NCBI RefSeq assembly: GCF_020379485.1
Contig: NW_026016691.1
Span: 1 to 64,000, forward strand
DNA: 64,000 nucleotides
DNA from: Brassica napus
Lineage: Eukaryota; Streptophyta; Magnoliopsida; Brassicales; Brassicaceae
Reading direction: 5' to 3'
Shown: positions 11,507 to 22,920 of the stretch, piece after piece
How positions within the stretch are numbered: position 1 is the stretch's first letter
Layout: each line of letters begins with the position of its first letter
Position numbers and translations under genes: made by a program
The notes under the pieces: model-generated
Told to the model about the DNA's origin: nothing
The model's input: the letters and a program-made list of their open reading frames with translations, nothing else
The model's database searches: none

Positions 11507-11513
11507 TATATAA
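11507..11513 (+). promoter_or_regulatory. TATA box of the solo LTR
   Basis: TATATAA followed by a GC-richer stretch and, about 30-40 bp on, a plausible transcription start. It is the only TATA-like box placed between the palindromic array and the U5-like end of the LTR. Confidence 0.5.
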
Positions 11514-11896
11514 GGAGTCCTAGGCGAGGAGCATAAAAAGAACTTTTTCAGAGCAAACTTAGCACTTAGAGCAATTTAGGCAATTTTCCGTTTTTGTTAT
11601 TTCGAGCTGCGACTCAATTAGGTTTAGCCGTCTTAGGGTTGCTAGAACTAGGAATCTCGCCGACAGCTCTCGAGCCCAGGCTTATACCTTGTTGTAAACG
11701 CTCATACACAGATTCAGAATAAGATCTACTTTGCTCTCTTTTTTCGATTTCTTATTCTTATCTTTGTTATTCTCGTGTTCTGATTGCTTGACGTGTGATA
11801 ATTAGCAGATATCCAGGTCCTCTGGGAAATTAGGGTTTTCTTAGTTTCTTTATTTAAACGGAAATCGACAGTGCGAATTTCGGTTCCCACAAAATT

Positions 11897-14646
11897 TAAT
11901 TGGTAAACCATTATAAGTTTGAACAGTCTGGTTCTCATTATTAAAGGTGGTTTTGATGCCTTTTATTTTCCCACAAATTGTCTAAAAGAAACAGTGGAAA
12001 CAATGGTAGAGAAAGAATGTGTGAGAGAAACAGTGAAATTAATATAGGTAATACTTGAAAAGGATGGAAATAAAATCAGACCTGGAAAAAAAAATCTGTG
12101 TTGGTGTTGGCCAATACCATAAGGTGTTAGTAATTGCAAAACCCAAAACTCTCCACTGGAATCGGTTTCAGCGACCTCAACAAACACGGTTTGCTCCGTA
12201 AATCTAATAGAAACATGGATTTCTCCAAACCGGAAGTAAGGGTTGCTCCTTCATATGAAATACAAAACATTAAGCTAGATACTTCATTTTTTTAAGGTGT
12301 TGAATAGTTGCACATTAATTGATTCCTGGATTTGTCTATCCTGAGAAGAAAAAAAGAATATAACATTGATATACTGCAAATAAAAATAGGAACCATCATA
12401 AGCATATCAATACCCATCAGCTCACCTCTTTTCATTACTTTATTGGCTTCCGAGAAACACATAGGCATCTTGCCTGAACTGACTGTTTGTAGCCGCCTCA
12501 CTCAAATCAGAGAAATAAAACTGAGAAATTGCCAACTATCGTCCATTAAAGAGAACATGGGCGATATATTTATAGGTTTTATGAAAGTAAGGGAATTGCA
12601 GGGGGCTCTCAGAAGGTGTAGATATACACAAAATTAAGCTTTAAAATGTGTAATTAAAGAAGCAATGAAGAGGGGTGGTTGTGAGTTTAGTGGGATAACG
12701 TGATTAAAGGTCATAACTACATCGTTACATCGCAGGAGAAAGTGAAAGGGAATCGGTAGGCCTACAGTTTCTAAGAGATGAAAAAGATTATGGTTAAACC
12801 GGGCTACAACTTAAAAGCCTAGTTAAAATTAGTATAACAGTAATATAAAGACAAATTAAACGAAGCCCAAACGAAAATAAATCTATTTTTAAACAAAGAC
12901 AAAACAATAGGCCCAGCCCGCTAGAAATAACAAAAGCATTTGAAATCAGAAAATAATTAACGTGCCACGTGTCAGAAAATGTCCCTCCCTCCTTGCTGAT
13001 GTAGACACCTTAAGGAGAGACAAAAGTCTTATTTATTGTATAAGACATGCAATGAACTGCGACGTGTTTCAGCAGTATGGATGCCCGATAAGAGAATAGT
13101 GTTCTGGAGACCCTAGACCAGATAAATTAGAGAAACCATTAAAACTATAAGACTGAAGATAAACAGAGCTCAAGGTTATAGATTGGGCTAGGCGTAAAAT
13201 CCAGGACCAATGCAAAATCACCGGTCCGGTTCAGAAATCATCATTTCATTATATTTTCTGATTTTCCATGTATTTTTTTATCTTATCATAAAACTTGCCT
13301 TAAAAAAAAACGAAAAACTTCTAAACTTCTAAACATGATCTTGACAAGTTTGTTTCTGACTATACAATTCACATGGTAGCAAACTCTACTAACTTTGAAC
13401 CCTCATTATGCAATAATAATACAAACTAATATGATAAGTGTGTGGTTAAAAACGCATAGATTTTGATTCAGAAATCATATTAAAGTAAATGGATAAGCAA
13501 ACCATCCAGAGGAAAATAAGTTGTGTCTTTGTGATTCTCAGAAGCTTAACAAAATTAGAATCAAAGTTCTTTATTATTTATCTACACAAAAATAATAATG
13601 CTTTTACGCTTCAGACGTTAAGAACTTGTTTTCACATAAAGACAACAAAAAAACATTCACGGATCCAAAGGGCAAATTGCAAACTTGGCCACGACCCATA
13701 TTGCCAATTTTTTCATGTGATTAAAGCTAAGCGATCAGATCCTCTTTCCATTATTCTTTTTCTCCTTGCTTAAGAATAGGTCTCTCAAGTCTAAATTTAG
13801 AAACTACAAAGATGAATTATTCCCTATCTTTAAATAACTTCAAATCTGGCTGGTTGAACATGGACATAGGGCGATGAAACAATTCCTCTACTCCTCTTCT
13901 AAATTTCAAATAATTAATATAAATAAATCTTATGGTTATTAAATTGTATAAATATTTTAAAATTAAATTTATCTTAAAATATTTGTGGTTATCTAATTTT
14001 TAGAATCATCCAGTAGAACTAAAATAGGAAATGAAAAAAAAACGACCACAATGGGAGTCTAGCCTAACTCTCTCGTTTGAGTCTCAAATACTTTTCACTA
14101 GTTTTGTAGTCAAGAAGATGAAATAAATTCAATTTTTTTTTACCTTTAGGTGAAGGGTAAAATTATTACAGAGTCAATCAGACAGATTATCTAAAACGTT
14201 AATCTAAAATGGAATTTTTGTAGTTTGATGGTTATGAGATTTTCATGTTGGTGAGATATCAGATAAACTTCATCTACAGTGAGGTAAAGTCAACTTAGTC
14301 TCAATGATTATATTCTTTGAATTGTGTAGCTTTTCCCTTGCCCTTTCTACTGGATTCACCAACACAATTTAAAAGTTAACAAGAAGTTTAATGATTTAAA
14401 TTATCAGATTCTTAATGGTGATGATTAATCGTTTGTTTCTCACTTGGAGTGATTGGCTTCTCAAGCTTCTTTTGAGCTCAAACACGGTATCGATCTCCGT
14501 TTAAAGTCATACCCATTTAAACTTTCATCCAATTAAGATATATCTGTTGTGTCTATATGCATAATACATATGTTATCTTTATTCTTATCGGATATGATTG
14601 AATCGTTTATGTCGTTATGACAACTTTACTTCAAACTTCCACATAT
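11897..14646. other. Intergenic region, no gene supported
   Basis: Minus-strand sequence at about 11960-12640 has exon-like stretches (open frames, a CAG before GATAGACAAATCC) that could be upstream exons of the decayed RPA-like gene, but no motif was recognised. From 12650 to 14646 the sequence is AT-rich. The plus-strand frame at 13489-13773 shows no domain and no splice or start context. No RNA gene or terminal inverted repeat was found. Confidence 0.4.
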
Positions 14647-14649
14647 AGG

Positions 14650-15018
14650 CACTACAAGAAAACAGCGGTATTCTGACGGACGATCCGACGGAAAATGAAT
14701 TCCTCGGAATATACCGAGGCATTTCCGAGGCAATTCCGAGGAAATACAAAATTTTGCTTCCTCGGAATTCCGTCGGAATATTCCGACGGAATTCCGAGGA
14801 AAACACATTTCGTCGGAATATTCCGACGGAATACCGAGGAAACTAGTATTCCTCGGAAAAAACCGATGAATTCCGAGGAAATATTATAGACGTTAGAGAG
14901 CCGTTGGAGAGCCGTTGGGGATTTTAAAAATTCCGAGGAAATTCCGACGAACTAGCCGTTTGCATCGGAATTCCGTCGGAATTTCCTCGGACCGTCGGCA
15001 GGATTTCACCTATAAATA
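14650..15018 (+). promoter_or_regulatory. Left subterminal array and TNP2 TATA box
   Basis: At least a dozen ATTCCGAGGAA / TTCCTCGGAAT / TTCCGACGGAA units alternate in orientation over 300 bp from the terminus. TATAAATACAAGC at 15011 follows, with the TNP2 start codon 93 bp downstream. The same TATA context is present in the two other CACTA copies in the window (about 1702 and 60496). Confidence 0.8.
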
Positions 15019-15103
15019 CAAGCACCCCTCTTCCTCTTCATTCACACCATATCTTCATCCTCCCTCTCACTTTCTTTACACACGAATTTGATTCATAAAA
15101 AAC

Positions 15104-18100
15104 ATGTCTTCTTCCAATTATTTTCGTTCTTGGATCGATCGACCTCATTTGGATCCGAACACGAGATTGCTTACGGAAGAATACCAACAAGGTATAACCG
15201 AATTCATGGGGTTAGTTCACCGACAACCGGAAGCAAAAACAGGTATGTTAAGATGTCCTTGCTCTAATTGTAAAAATAAAAAAGTTATTAAAGAATGGGA
15301 TGTTTGGACTCATTTATATTTGAGTGGGTTTACACGAAGTTACAAAATTTGGTATCATCATGGAGAAACTGATTATGAACTTGGTAGTACTAGCGAACCT
15401 CAGCCAGCGGTTAGATTAGAAGATCCAATTAGAACGGATGTAGATTACGGTGTAGGTACTGAGCAGATGGTAAATGATCATTTTAGAGGGGAAGATTTAC
15501 CCAATGCCGAAGCTAGGAGATTTTATGATATGTTGGATGCTGGAAAGCAACCATTGTACGAAGGTTGCAGAGATGGTCATTCAGCTTTATCATCTGCTAC
15601 AAGATTGATGGGCATTAAGACGGATTATAATTTGGCTGAAGACTGTGTGGATGCGATTGCTGATTATGTAAAAGGTATTCTACCTGAAGATAATGTAGCT
15701 CCTGGCTCATACTACGAGGTTCAGAAACTCGTAGCTGGTCTTGGTTTATCGTATCAGGTAATAGATGTATGCAGAGACAACTGCATGATTTATTGGAGGG
15801 CGGATGAACAGCGGGTTTCATGCAAATTTTGTGGGAAGCCTCGTTATAAAGATACGAGTGGAAGAATTCCAGTACCATATAAAAGGATGTGGTATTTGCC
15901 TTTGACGGAAAGGTTGCAGAGGCTGTATCTGTCTGAACGCACAGCGCAACCAATGAGATGGCATGCGGAGCACTCAACAGATGGTGAGATCAGACATCCT
16001 TCAGATGCAAAAGCGTGGAAGCATTTCCAATCAAAGTATCCCGACTTTGCGTATGAGAGAAGAAATGTCTACCTTGGATTATGTACTGATGGTTTCAGCC
16101 CGTTTGGCAAGAGTGGAAGACAGTATTCTCTATGGCCAGTCATTCTTACACCATACAACCTACCCCCAAACTTGTGCTTGCGACGAGAGTTTTTGTTCCT
16201 CTCGATTCTCGTTCCCGGACCAGAGCATCCTAAGAGATCACTTGATGTGTTTCTTCAGCCACTAATATATGAGTTGCAACAACTATGGACTCAAGGTGCT
16301 GAAACATACGATGTTTCGTATAAAGAAAACTTTCAAATGCGGGCAGTACTAATGTGGACAATAAGTGATTTTCCAGCATATGGTATGTTATCTGGATGGA
16401 CAACGCATGGAAGGCTATCATGTCCATATTGTCAAGATAACACTGATGCTTTCCAACTAAAACACGGAAGGAAAACGTGTTGGTTTGACTGTCACAGGAG
16501 ATTTCTACCACCAGATCATCCATATCGTAGAAGTAGGAATTTGTTTACGAAGAACAAGAGGGTGTTTGACAGTCCACCTCCGGAAATTCGTGGGAAAGAT
16601 TTGAAGACACAACTTAGAGATTTTGGTGCAGAAAGAACGCCAGACGTCGGTGGACATGAGCATTTTCCGGTAGATGGTGTTGGAAACCTACATAACTGGC
16701 ACAAAAAAAGTATTTTTTGGGATCTGCCATACTGGGAGGATCATCTACTAAGGCATAATTTAGATGTCATGCATATCGAGAAGAACTTTTTTGACAATCT
16801 CATGAACACGATCCTTAATGTTCAAGGTAAAACAAAGGATAATTTGAAGTCAAGACTGGATTTAGTCGATATATGTGCTCGTTCAGAACTTCATGTTGAT
16901 GAGAGTGGTAGGGCTCCTTTTCCCATATACCGACTTGATGCAGCGGGAAAGGATGCGTTCTTTGATTGGATTTCAAACGATGTGGAATTTCCAGACGGTT
17001 ACGCATCTAATTTGCGTAACTGTATCGACAGAAAGGAAGGAAAGTTTACTGGCTTGAAAAGCCATGATTGCCATGTAATGATGCAGCGTCTCCTTCCGTT
17101 TGCCTTCAAGGAACTATTACCACGAAATGTTCATGAAGCAATTGCAGGGATAAGTGGTTTCTTCCGCGATTTATGCACAAGATCAGTGACTCTTGAAGGT
17201 ATTGAAAATTTGAAGACTAACATAGCTGTGATTCAGTGCAACCTTGAGAAGATATTTCCTCCCTCATTTTTTGATGTTATGGAGCATCTTGTTATTCACC
17301 TGGTAAGAGAATTGGAACTTGGTGGTCCTGTGCAGTATAGATGGATGTATCTGTATGAGCGGTATATGTTCCATTTGAAGAAGATGGTGAAAAATTTAAG
17401 TAGGGTGGAAGGGTCTATAGTCGCACAGATGATCAATGAAGAAACTTCAAACTTTGCCGAGTACTACTTTCCAGCAGAAGTTCAGACCAAAAACAGAAGA
17501 CCTGCTCGGCATGATGATAGAGGCGAACGGGCAACATATCATTGGAAGGTTCCAGACATTTTCACAGACGTTGGACGACTTAGCGGAAAACCAAAAGACC
17601 GTCGACTTACTGATCAGGAGCGCAGTCATTTGCAAACATATTTACTCACCAACTGCGAAGATGTTCTTCAATATGAAAGGATTTTCATGGCAGAAAAGCG
17701 GTTAGAATATAGATACGCCACAGAGGACGAACTAGAAGAAATGAAGCAGAGAGAATTTGGTGGATGGATGTTTACCTATGTGAGTGATGGTTTGGCCAGA
17801 GGTGAAACATTTGACGATTGGATACGCGAGATGGTCGTTGGACCAAACTTTGTTGTGAAGTCATATCCGAGATTTTGTACTCGAGGATATGCATTCACAA
17901 CTCAGAAGAGGAGACGTTCGAGTACGACTTACGATGCTGGTGTTTGTTCTGCATCAGGAGATGATGTATACTACGGACACATAAATGAGATTTTGGAAAT
18001 CAAGTATTTGGGCATGGTTGGATTGCGCTGTACTGTTTTCTATTGTGACTGGCACGACAACACTCCAGATCGAGGTGTGAGAACAGATGCATTTGGTGTT

Positions 18101-18466
18101 ACATCAGTAAATTCAAGACGGAAGCTGCAATATTATGATCCTTTCATTCTTGCTTCTCAGGCCGATCAGGTTTGTTATATCAAGTACCCCCGGGTAAGGA
18201 ACAGAGATGATCCATGGGTTACTGTTACAAGACTCAACCCGAGAGGCCGAGTTCAGGGAAGTTCTGAGCTGGAAGACCCACTACAACCAAGCACATCCGG
18301 CAACTTAAGTGCAGCAGAAGATTTAGGTGGAGTTGGCCTTGTAGTCGATTTAACTGACTTCGGAGAAGAAGCCGCCGTTCACGAAGAGGATGAACCAGTG
18401 ATTGGAGAGTTTCACCAAGATCCAGATTCAGATTCATCTGGTGATGACGACTCGGAAGAAGACTAG
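15104..18466 (+). CDS. TNP2-type CACTA transposase, intact (1120 residues)
   Basis: Catalyses excision and insertion of CACTA elements in the nucleus. The single open frame starts at AACATGTCTTC with MSSSNYFRSW. Visible regions in order: an N-terminal transposase-associated Cys/His segment (about 5-90, with CPCSNC), the transposase_21/tnp2 core (about 300-450), a DUF4218-like segment (about 645-790), a DUF4216-like segment (about 960-1030) and an acidic Ser/Asp/Glu-rich tail. Candidate acidic catalytic residues are D329 (in LCTDGFSPFG), D381 (in RSLDVFLQPL) and E559 (in LDVMHIEKN). A CPYC pair at 440-443 fits the C(2)C motif described for the CACTA superfamily. The catalytic assignment follows family descriptions and was not aligned. 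No stop or frameshift interrupts the gene. Confidence 0.95.
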   Translation: MSSSNYFRSWIDRPHLDPNTRLLTEEYQQGITEFMGLVHRQPEAKTGMLRCPCSNCKNKKVIKEWDVWTHLYLSGFTRSYKIWYHHGETDYELGSTSEPQPAVRLEDPIRTDVDYGVGTEQMVNDHFRGEDLPNAEARRFYDMLDAGKQPLYEGCRDGHSALSSATRLMGIKTDYNLAEDCVDAIADYVKGILPEDNVAPGSYYEVQKLVAGLGLSYQVIDVCRDNCMIYWRADEQRVSCKFCGKPRYKDTSGRIPVPYKRMWYLPLTERLQRLYLSERTAQPMRWHAEHSTDGEIRHPSDAKAWKHFQSKYPDFAYERRNVYLGLCTDGFSPFGKSGRQYSLWPVILTPYNLPPNLCLRREFLFLSILVPGPEHPKRSLDVFLQPLIYELQQLWTQGAETYDVSYKENFQMRAVLMWTISDFPAYGMLSGWTTHGRLSCPYCQDNTDAFQLKHGRKTCWFDCHRRFLPPDHPYRRSRNLFTKNKRVFDSPPPEIRGKDLKTQLRDFGAERTPDVGGHEHFPVDGVGNLHNWHKKSIFWDLPYWEDHLLRHNLDVMHIEKNFFDNLMNTILNVQGKTKDNLKSRLDLVDICARSELHVDESGRAPFPIYRLDAAGKDAFFDWISNDVEFPDGYASNLRNCIDRKEGKFTGLKSHDCHVMMQRLLPFAFKELLPRNVHEAIAGISGFFRDLCTRSVTLEGIENLKTNIAVIQCNLEKIFPPSFFDVMEHLVIHLVRELELGGPVQYRWMYLYERYMFHLKKMVKNLSRVEGSIVAQMINEETSNFAEYYFPAEVQTKNRRPARHDDRGERATYHWKVPDIFTDVGRLSGKPKDRRLTDQERSHLQTYLLTNCEDVLQYERIFMAEKRLEYRYATEDELEEMKQREFGGWMFTYVSDGLARGETFDDWIREMVVGPNFVVKSYPRFCTRGYAFTTQKRRRSSTTYDAGVCSASGDDVYYGHINEILEIKYLGMVGLRCTVFYCDWHDNTPDRGVRTDAFGVTSVNSRRKLQYYDPFILASQADQVCYIKYPRVRNRDDPWVTVTRLNPRGRVQGSSELEDPLQPSTSGNLSAAEDLGGVGLVVDLTDFGEEAAVHEEDEPVIGEFHQDPDSDSSGDDDSEED

Positions 18467-18489
18467 CCTCGACCTTTTTTTTTTTTTTT

Positions 18490-18810
18490 TTTAAAGGAAA
18501 ATTTCGAGGAAATTCCGAGGACAGATAGGTTTTCCTCGGAATTTCCTCGGAATAGATCTTCTCGATTGAAAACCCCAAGTTCCTCGGAATTCTGTCGGAA
18601 AATTCCGAGGAAATTCCGAGGAACTCTTTATGTTTGTCGGAATTTCCTCGGAAAATACCGAGGAAATTCCGAGGAGATGGGGATTTGATTATAGATTCTT
18701 TTTCCTCGGAATCTCCTCGGTATATTCCGAGGAAATTCCGACGAACATAAGGATTTCCTCGGAATCTCCTCGGTATATTCCGAGGAAAATCCGAGGAACT
18801 GGGGGTTTTA
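18490..18810. repeat. Internal CCTCGGAAT/ATTCCGAGGA array between the two CACTA genes
   Basis: Directly after the poly-T that follows the TNP2 stop codon, about fifteen units of the same vocabulary as the terminal arrays run over 320 bp, many as face-to-face pairs such as TTCCTCGGAATTTCCTCGG. In element 1 the deletion joins its left end to this array. The position is internal, not subterminal, which is unusual for the binding-site arrays of CACTA elements. Confidence 0.8.
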
Positions 18811-19487
18811 AATCGAAAACAACGTTTTACGGATTGAATAACACGTATATAACCTTCATTAAGTGTCATAACCAGATTATGATGTTTGGAACTATGAACT
18901 TTGGTGTTTTATCCAATAACAAACACTTTTACGATTGCATGAACGAAAACCACACAACGTAAGAGAAACACTTATACACTTTAATAAACGGTAAAGGGAA
19001 TACTTAGAATTATTTTTGAAATTGTGTTATTTCATGGTTTATGATCATCTATACAAAGAATCCTCAATGGTATGCATTATAATTGTATAAGAAATGAAAT
19101 ACGGCGAAAATAATCGATGTTTTAAAACCCCAAACCCTGGTTCCTCAGAATTTCCTCGGAGATTACCGAGGGTATTCCGAGGAAACTGGATTCGTCGGAA
19201 TATTTTCATCTAACCGGGTAAACGAAGCCGCCAAATATTTCGGGAAAATTGAATCATAGAATTCCGAGGAAATTCCGACGGAAGTATAAAATATTTCCGA
19301 GGAAATTCCGACGGATATTTTCCGTCGGACGCCTCATAAGATTAGGGCGAGCCCGATCTTCTTCCCCATTTCTCTCTTTCTCTCCGCGCCGCTGCACATC
19401 TCCTCTCGCGATTCCGGCGATTTCCGGCGATTCCACCGTTCTCTCTCCGTTTTTCCGGCGATTCTCCCCTAATCCTCCCCCATAATC

Positions 19488-22201
19488 ATGTAAGAACCCT
19501 ATCCCACTCTTTTAGGTTAGATTTGTATGGTTTTTAAGTAGATTTGATGATTTTGGAATGAGATTTATAGATTTTGTTAGGGTGAATGGTAGATTTGTGT
19601 AAAATGGAGTTTGATTATGTATTTCACTTGATTTGAATTTTTTTTTAGTTTTTATCAATTTTGTGGTTATAAAAATCGAATTTGAAATTATATATATATA
19701 TATGAAAACGTTTTTTGTATATAAAATCTATTTTTGCATTTTAAATTCATTTATAAATTTATTAAACATTTTTAAAATCTATAAAACTTTTTTTAAGATT
19801 AAAAATCATTTATATAATATTTAAAAACATTTTTTTTGTATTTTATATGTAAAATATAAATTTATATATTTATTAAACATTTTTAAAATTTTTAAACTAT
19901 TTTTTATTTATTAAAACTTTTTTTTGTAATTAAAAATGATTTATAAATTATTAAACATTTTTAAAATCTATAAAACTTTTTTAAGATTAAAAATCATTTA
20001 TATAATATTAAAAACATTTTTTATTTTATGTTATAAATTTATATTTATTAAACATTTTTAAAATTTTTAAACTATTTTTTATTTATTAAAACTTTTTTTT
20101 AAATGATTTATAAATTATTAACATTTTTAAAATTATAAAACTTTTTTATTAAAATATTTATATTATTTAAAACTTTTTTTATTTTATATAAAATATTTTA
20201 TATTTTTAAACATTTTTAAAATTTTTATTTTAATTTAAACTATTTTAATTAAAACTGTTTTTTTTAATTAAAATTATTAGAACTAATTTTTAAATATGTT
20301 TTTTTTTAATTTACAGGTCTAATGATGATCAGATCCGGCCTCGCCAGCGTCGTAGCCGGGGTGGTATGGGGAGCCAGTCTCGGGGTTCTTCCAGCCATGT
20401 TCAGGATTCCGTTTCGCCCCACAGCTCATACCAAACATCTCCCTCTCCATTACTCGCTCCTGCTGCTCCCTCTCCCGCTGCTGCACCCGCTCCTGGTCCC
20501 GCTGCTGCACCCGCTCCTGGTCCCGCTGCTGCACCTGGTCCTCTGGGAGTGATGAGGGTTGCGGAGTTGGTTCGACAGCCCGGTCGTGACCATCTTCCCT
20601 ATCTCACTGAGTATCCACATGGACATGGTCAAACATGGTAATTTAAACTTTTATTTTTTAAACTATTTTTAATTTTTAAACTATTTTTTTATTAATAATT
20701 TATTTTTTTGTTAGGTTCAACCGATCCGGGAACGGGATCAGCGCATGGATCAACCGTATGATGTACTCGGCCCTCGACAGCGGACATCCGACTTTCACTC
20801 ACTTCCCTGTCGAGAAGCAGCATCTGTGGTTTCAGCAGTTTGCGGTAAGTATTCTAATTTTTAAATTATATTTTTTATATTATTAAAACTATTTTTTGTA
20901 ATTATTAAACTATTTTCTATATTTATTAGACATTTTAAATATTATTAAAACTTATTTTTGTAATTATTAAACTAATTTATATATTTATTAGACATTTTAA
21001 ATATTATTAAAACTTATTTTTGTAATTATTAAATTATTTTTTTAATTATTAAACTATTTTTTATTTATTAAAACGACGATTTTTGTAATTTTTAAACTAT
21101 TATATTTTTGTGCTTAAAAACTATTTTTAAACTATTTCAGCAAGAATTCAACTGGAATGCCGATGATACGCTCTCTATCTATCACCATTTTGTCCATAAA
21201 GTTATGGACAACTATGGGAAGCAGATGTACGAGTGGAAGAAGAAGTGGGAAGTAAACAAGGTAGTTTTTAATTTATTAACAATTTTTAATTTATTAAACT
21301 ATTTTTAAAATTATTAAACTTTTTTTTTTTAAATTAAAAGGTCCCAAAGTCGATGAACGCACGGTCTGGAAGGAGTTGTGTGCGCATTGGGATAAAGAAG
21401 AGACGAAAGAAACTTCTTCCACCAACTCCAACAACCGCAGGAGCGACCGTAAAGGAAAGGGCATCTACAAGCATAACTTGGGTGCTCAATCTATTGCCAC
21501 TCTGGCGGATCGCATGGTAAGCTCAACCGCTTTTTCTTCAATTATTTAAGTTTCAGAATTTTATTTTTTTTGCATTTTCAAATCTCTAATGTTTGTCTAA
21601 TTTATTTTTTTTCAAGGCGGAAGAAAATGAAGGCCACCCAGTTGATGATCTCGCCCTTATGAAAAGGGCGTATACCAACAAGAAGACCGGCCAGATTGAT
21701 GATGGTCTTGTGAGGGACGTGGTCGACCTGGTCCAGACTCAGGTGTATGACGAAGTGTCTCAGCTTCAAACCGATGATGACGATTCGACGGCCTCGACCA
21801 ACTTGTCTCGGGTTCGAATCAACGAAATCGTTGAATCGGTAAGTTTTTTTTTTAAAAGTTCAATTTAATTATTTCTTGATTTTTATTTTATCATCAATTT
21901 AAATTATCTTAACTTCGTTTTATTTATATTTCAGTCGGTTCCAAAGAAAAAGGGACGTTTGGTCGGTTTGGGTCGTCGCTCCCGGTCGGCTGCTCCTTCT
22001 TCTGCACCACATGCGTATGTTGATCCAGAAGTTCTTACGGCTCAGCTGAAGGACAAGGATGATCGGATATCTGCGTTGGAGGCTCAGATGGCAGCTCAAC
22101 AGGCGGGCTATGAGACCCAGAAGAGGCTGAACGAGCAGATGATGGACATGATGAAGAGGATGTACCCGAACGAGACGTTCCCGAACATTCAAGACCCGTA
22201 G
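19488..22201 (+). pseudogene. CACTA second gene (TNPA-like), 1-base deletion in exon 5
   Basis: Exons: start-codon AT at 19488-19489 before donor GTAAGA, then 20317-20637, 20715-20844, 21141-21260, 21341-21516, 21617-21838, 21935-22201. The N-terminus reads SNDDQIRPRQRRSRGG and is followed by a (PAAAPAPG) repeat, the NGISAWINRMM core, YGKQMYEWKKKWE and a coiled-coil-like C-terminus. This family is thought to bind the subterminal repeats and help TNP2 act. In exon 5 this copy reads AACGCACGGTC where element 1 has AACGACACGGTC; the missing base shifts the frame before [12 protein letters not shown]. The following exons are open in their ancestral frame, so the lesion looks recent. A shifted splice site restoring the frame was looked for and not seen. 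Confidence 0.75.
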
Positions 22202-22369
22202 TTTTTTTTTTTCCAAAAACTCTGAATGTTTTATTTAAATTTGAATATTATCTACTATGTTTTATTTTATGTTTTATTCAATTTTAATTTTAAATTTTAA
22301 AAATTTTAATTTTTTTCCAAAAAAAATAATTTTTAAAAAAATAAATTTTTTAAAAAAATAATTTTTTTC

Positions 22370-22917
22370 ATAATTCCGAGGGAATGGAGGTCCTCGGATA
22401 ATTCCGAGGAACTTTTATCCCTCGGTAAATTCCGACGAACATTAAGTTCCTCGGAATTGTCTGAGGGAAAGGATTCCTCGGAATTTTCCGAGAAACTCAA
22501 TTCCCTCGGAAAATTCCGAGGGAAGAAAGTTCCTCGGAAATGTCCGAGGAACAAATGTTCCTCGGAATTTTCCGAGGAACAAATGTTCCTCGGAATTTTC
22601 CGAGGAACTTTCTTCCCTCGGAATTTTCCGATAAATATTCCGAGAAATATTTCGTCGAAACTTCCGAGGATTGGACCATCGGAATTCCTTCGGTATTTTC
22701 CGAGGAACCTTCCGACGAACATTGTGTCCTCGGAGTTTCCTCGGAATTTTGTTTCCTCGGAATTCCGTCGGAAAATTCCGACGGAATTCCGAGGAATTAT
22801 GAATTTCCGAGGAGTTATTTCCGAGGACTTTTTTCGTCGGTATGTCCTCGGAATAACGTTATTCCGACGACATACCGACGATTTTTTCCCTCAGTATCCC
22901 GATGTTTTCTTGTAGTG
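22370..22917. repeat. Right subterminal repeat array of CACTA element 2
   Basis: Over twenty-five TTCCGAGGAA-type units in both orientations fill 22375-22890, denser than in element 1. A near-perfect local duplication of TGTTCCTCGGAATTTTCCGA occurs at about 22557 and 22584. The terminal 25 bp repeat the inverted end. Confidence 0.85.
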
Positions 22918-22920
22918 AGG

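Larger units (their letters stand above)
10558..11891 (+). mobile_element. Solo LTR (1334 bp) of an LTR retrotransposon
   Basis: The segment begins TGTTGGGGTC and ends GGTTCCCACA (TG...CA ends with short inverted repeats) and is flanked on both sides by AAATT (10553-10557 and 11892-11896). A 5-bp duplication around a single LTR with no primer-binding site or coding region is the footprint left by recombination between the two LTRs of a retrotransposon. Inside are a palindromic repeat array (U3 side), a TATATAA box and a downstream R/U5-like segment. Orientation is taken from the TATA box. Confidence 0.85.
14650..22917 (+). mobile_element. CACTA (En/Spm-type) element 2, full length (8268 bp)
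   Basis: Starts CACTACAAGAAAACAGCGG and ends ATGTTTTCTTGTAGTG, with AGG duplicated on both sides (14647-14649 and 22918-22920). Order inside: left subterminal array, TATA box, single-exon TNP2 transposase, an internal repeat array, a promoter region, the intron-split second gene, and the right subterminal array. All parts of an autonomous element are present, TNP2 is open throughout, and the duplication is exact, which points to a fairly recent insertion. The second gene has a 1-base deletion (see its entry), so full autonomy is doubtful. Confidence 0.95.

Noticed and set aside
15615..17705. Several 60-120 residue frames inside the transposase gene on both strands
   Set aside because: Shadow frames of the 1120-residue TNP2 gene; no independent start context or domain.
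21341..21380. Alternative frame [18 protein letters not shown] that would rescue exon 5 of element 2
   Set aside because: It would need an acceptor ending AA or a donor one base later; neither fits GT-AG, and element 1 supports the other frame with one more base.
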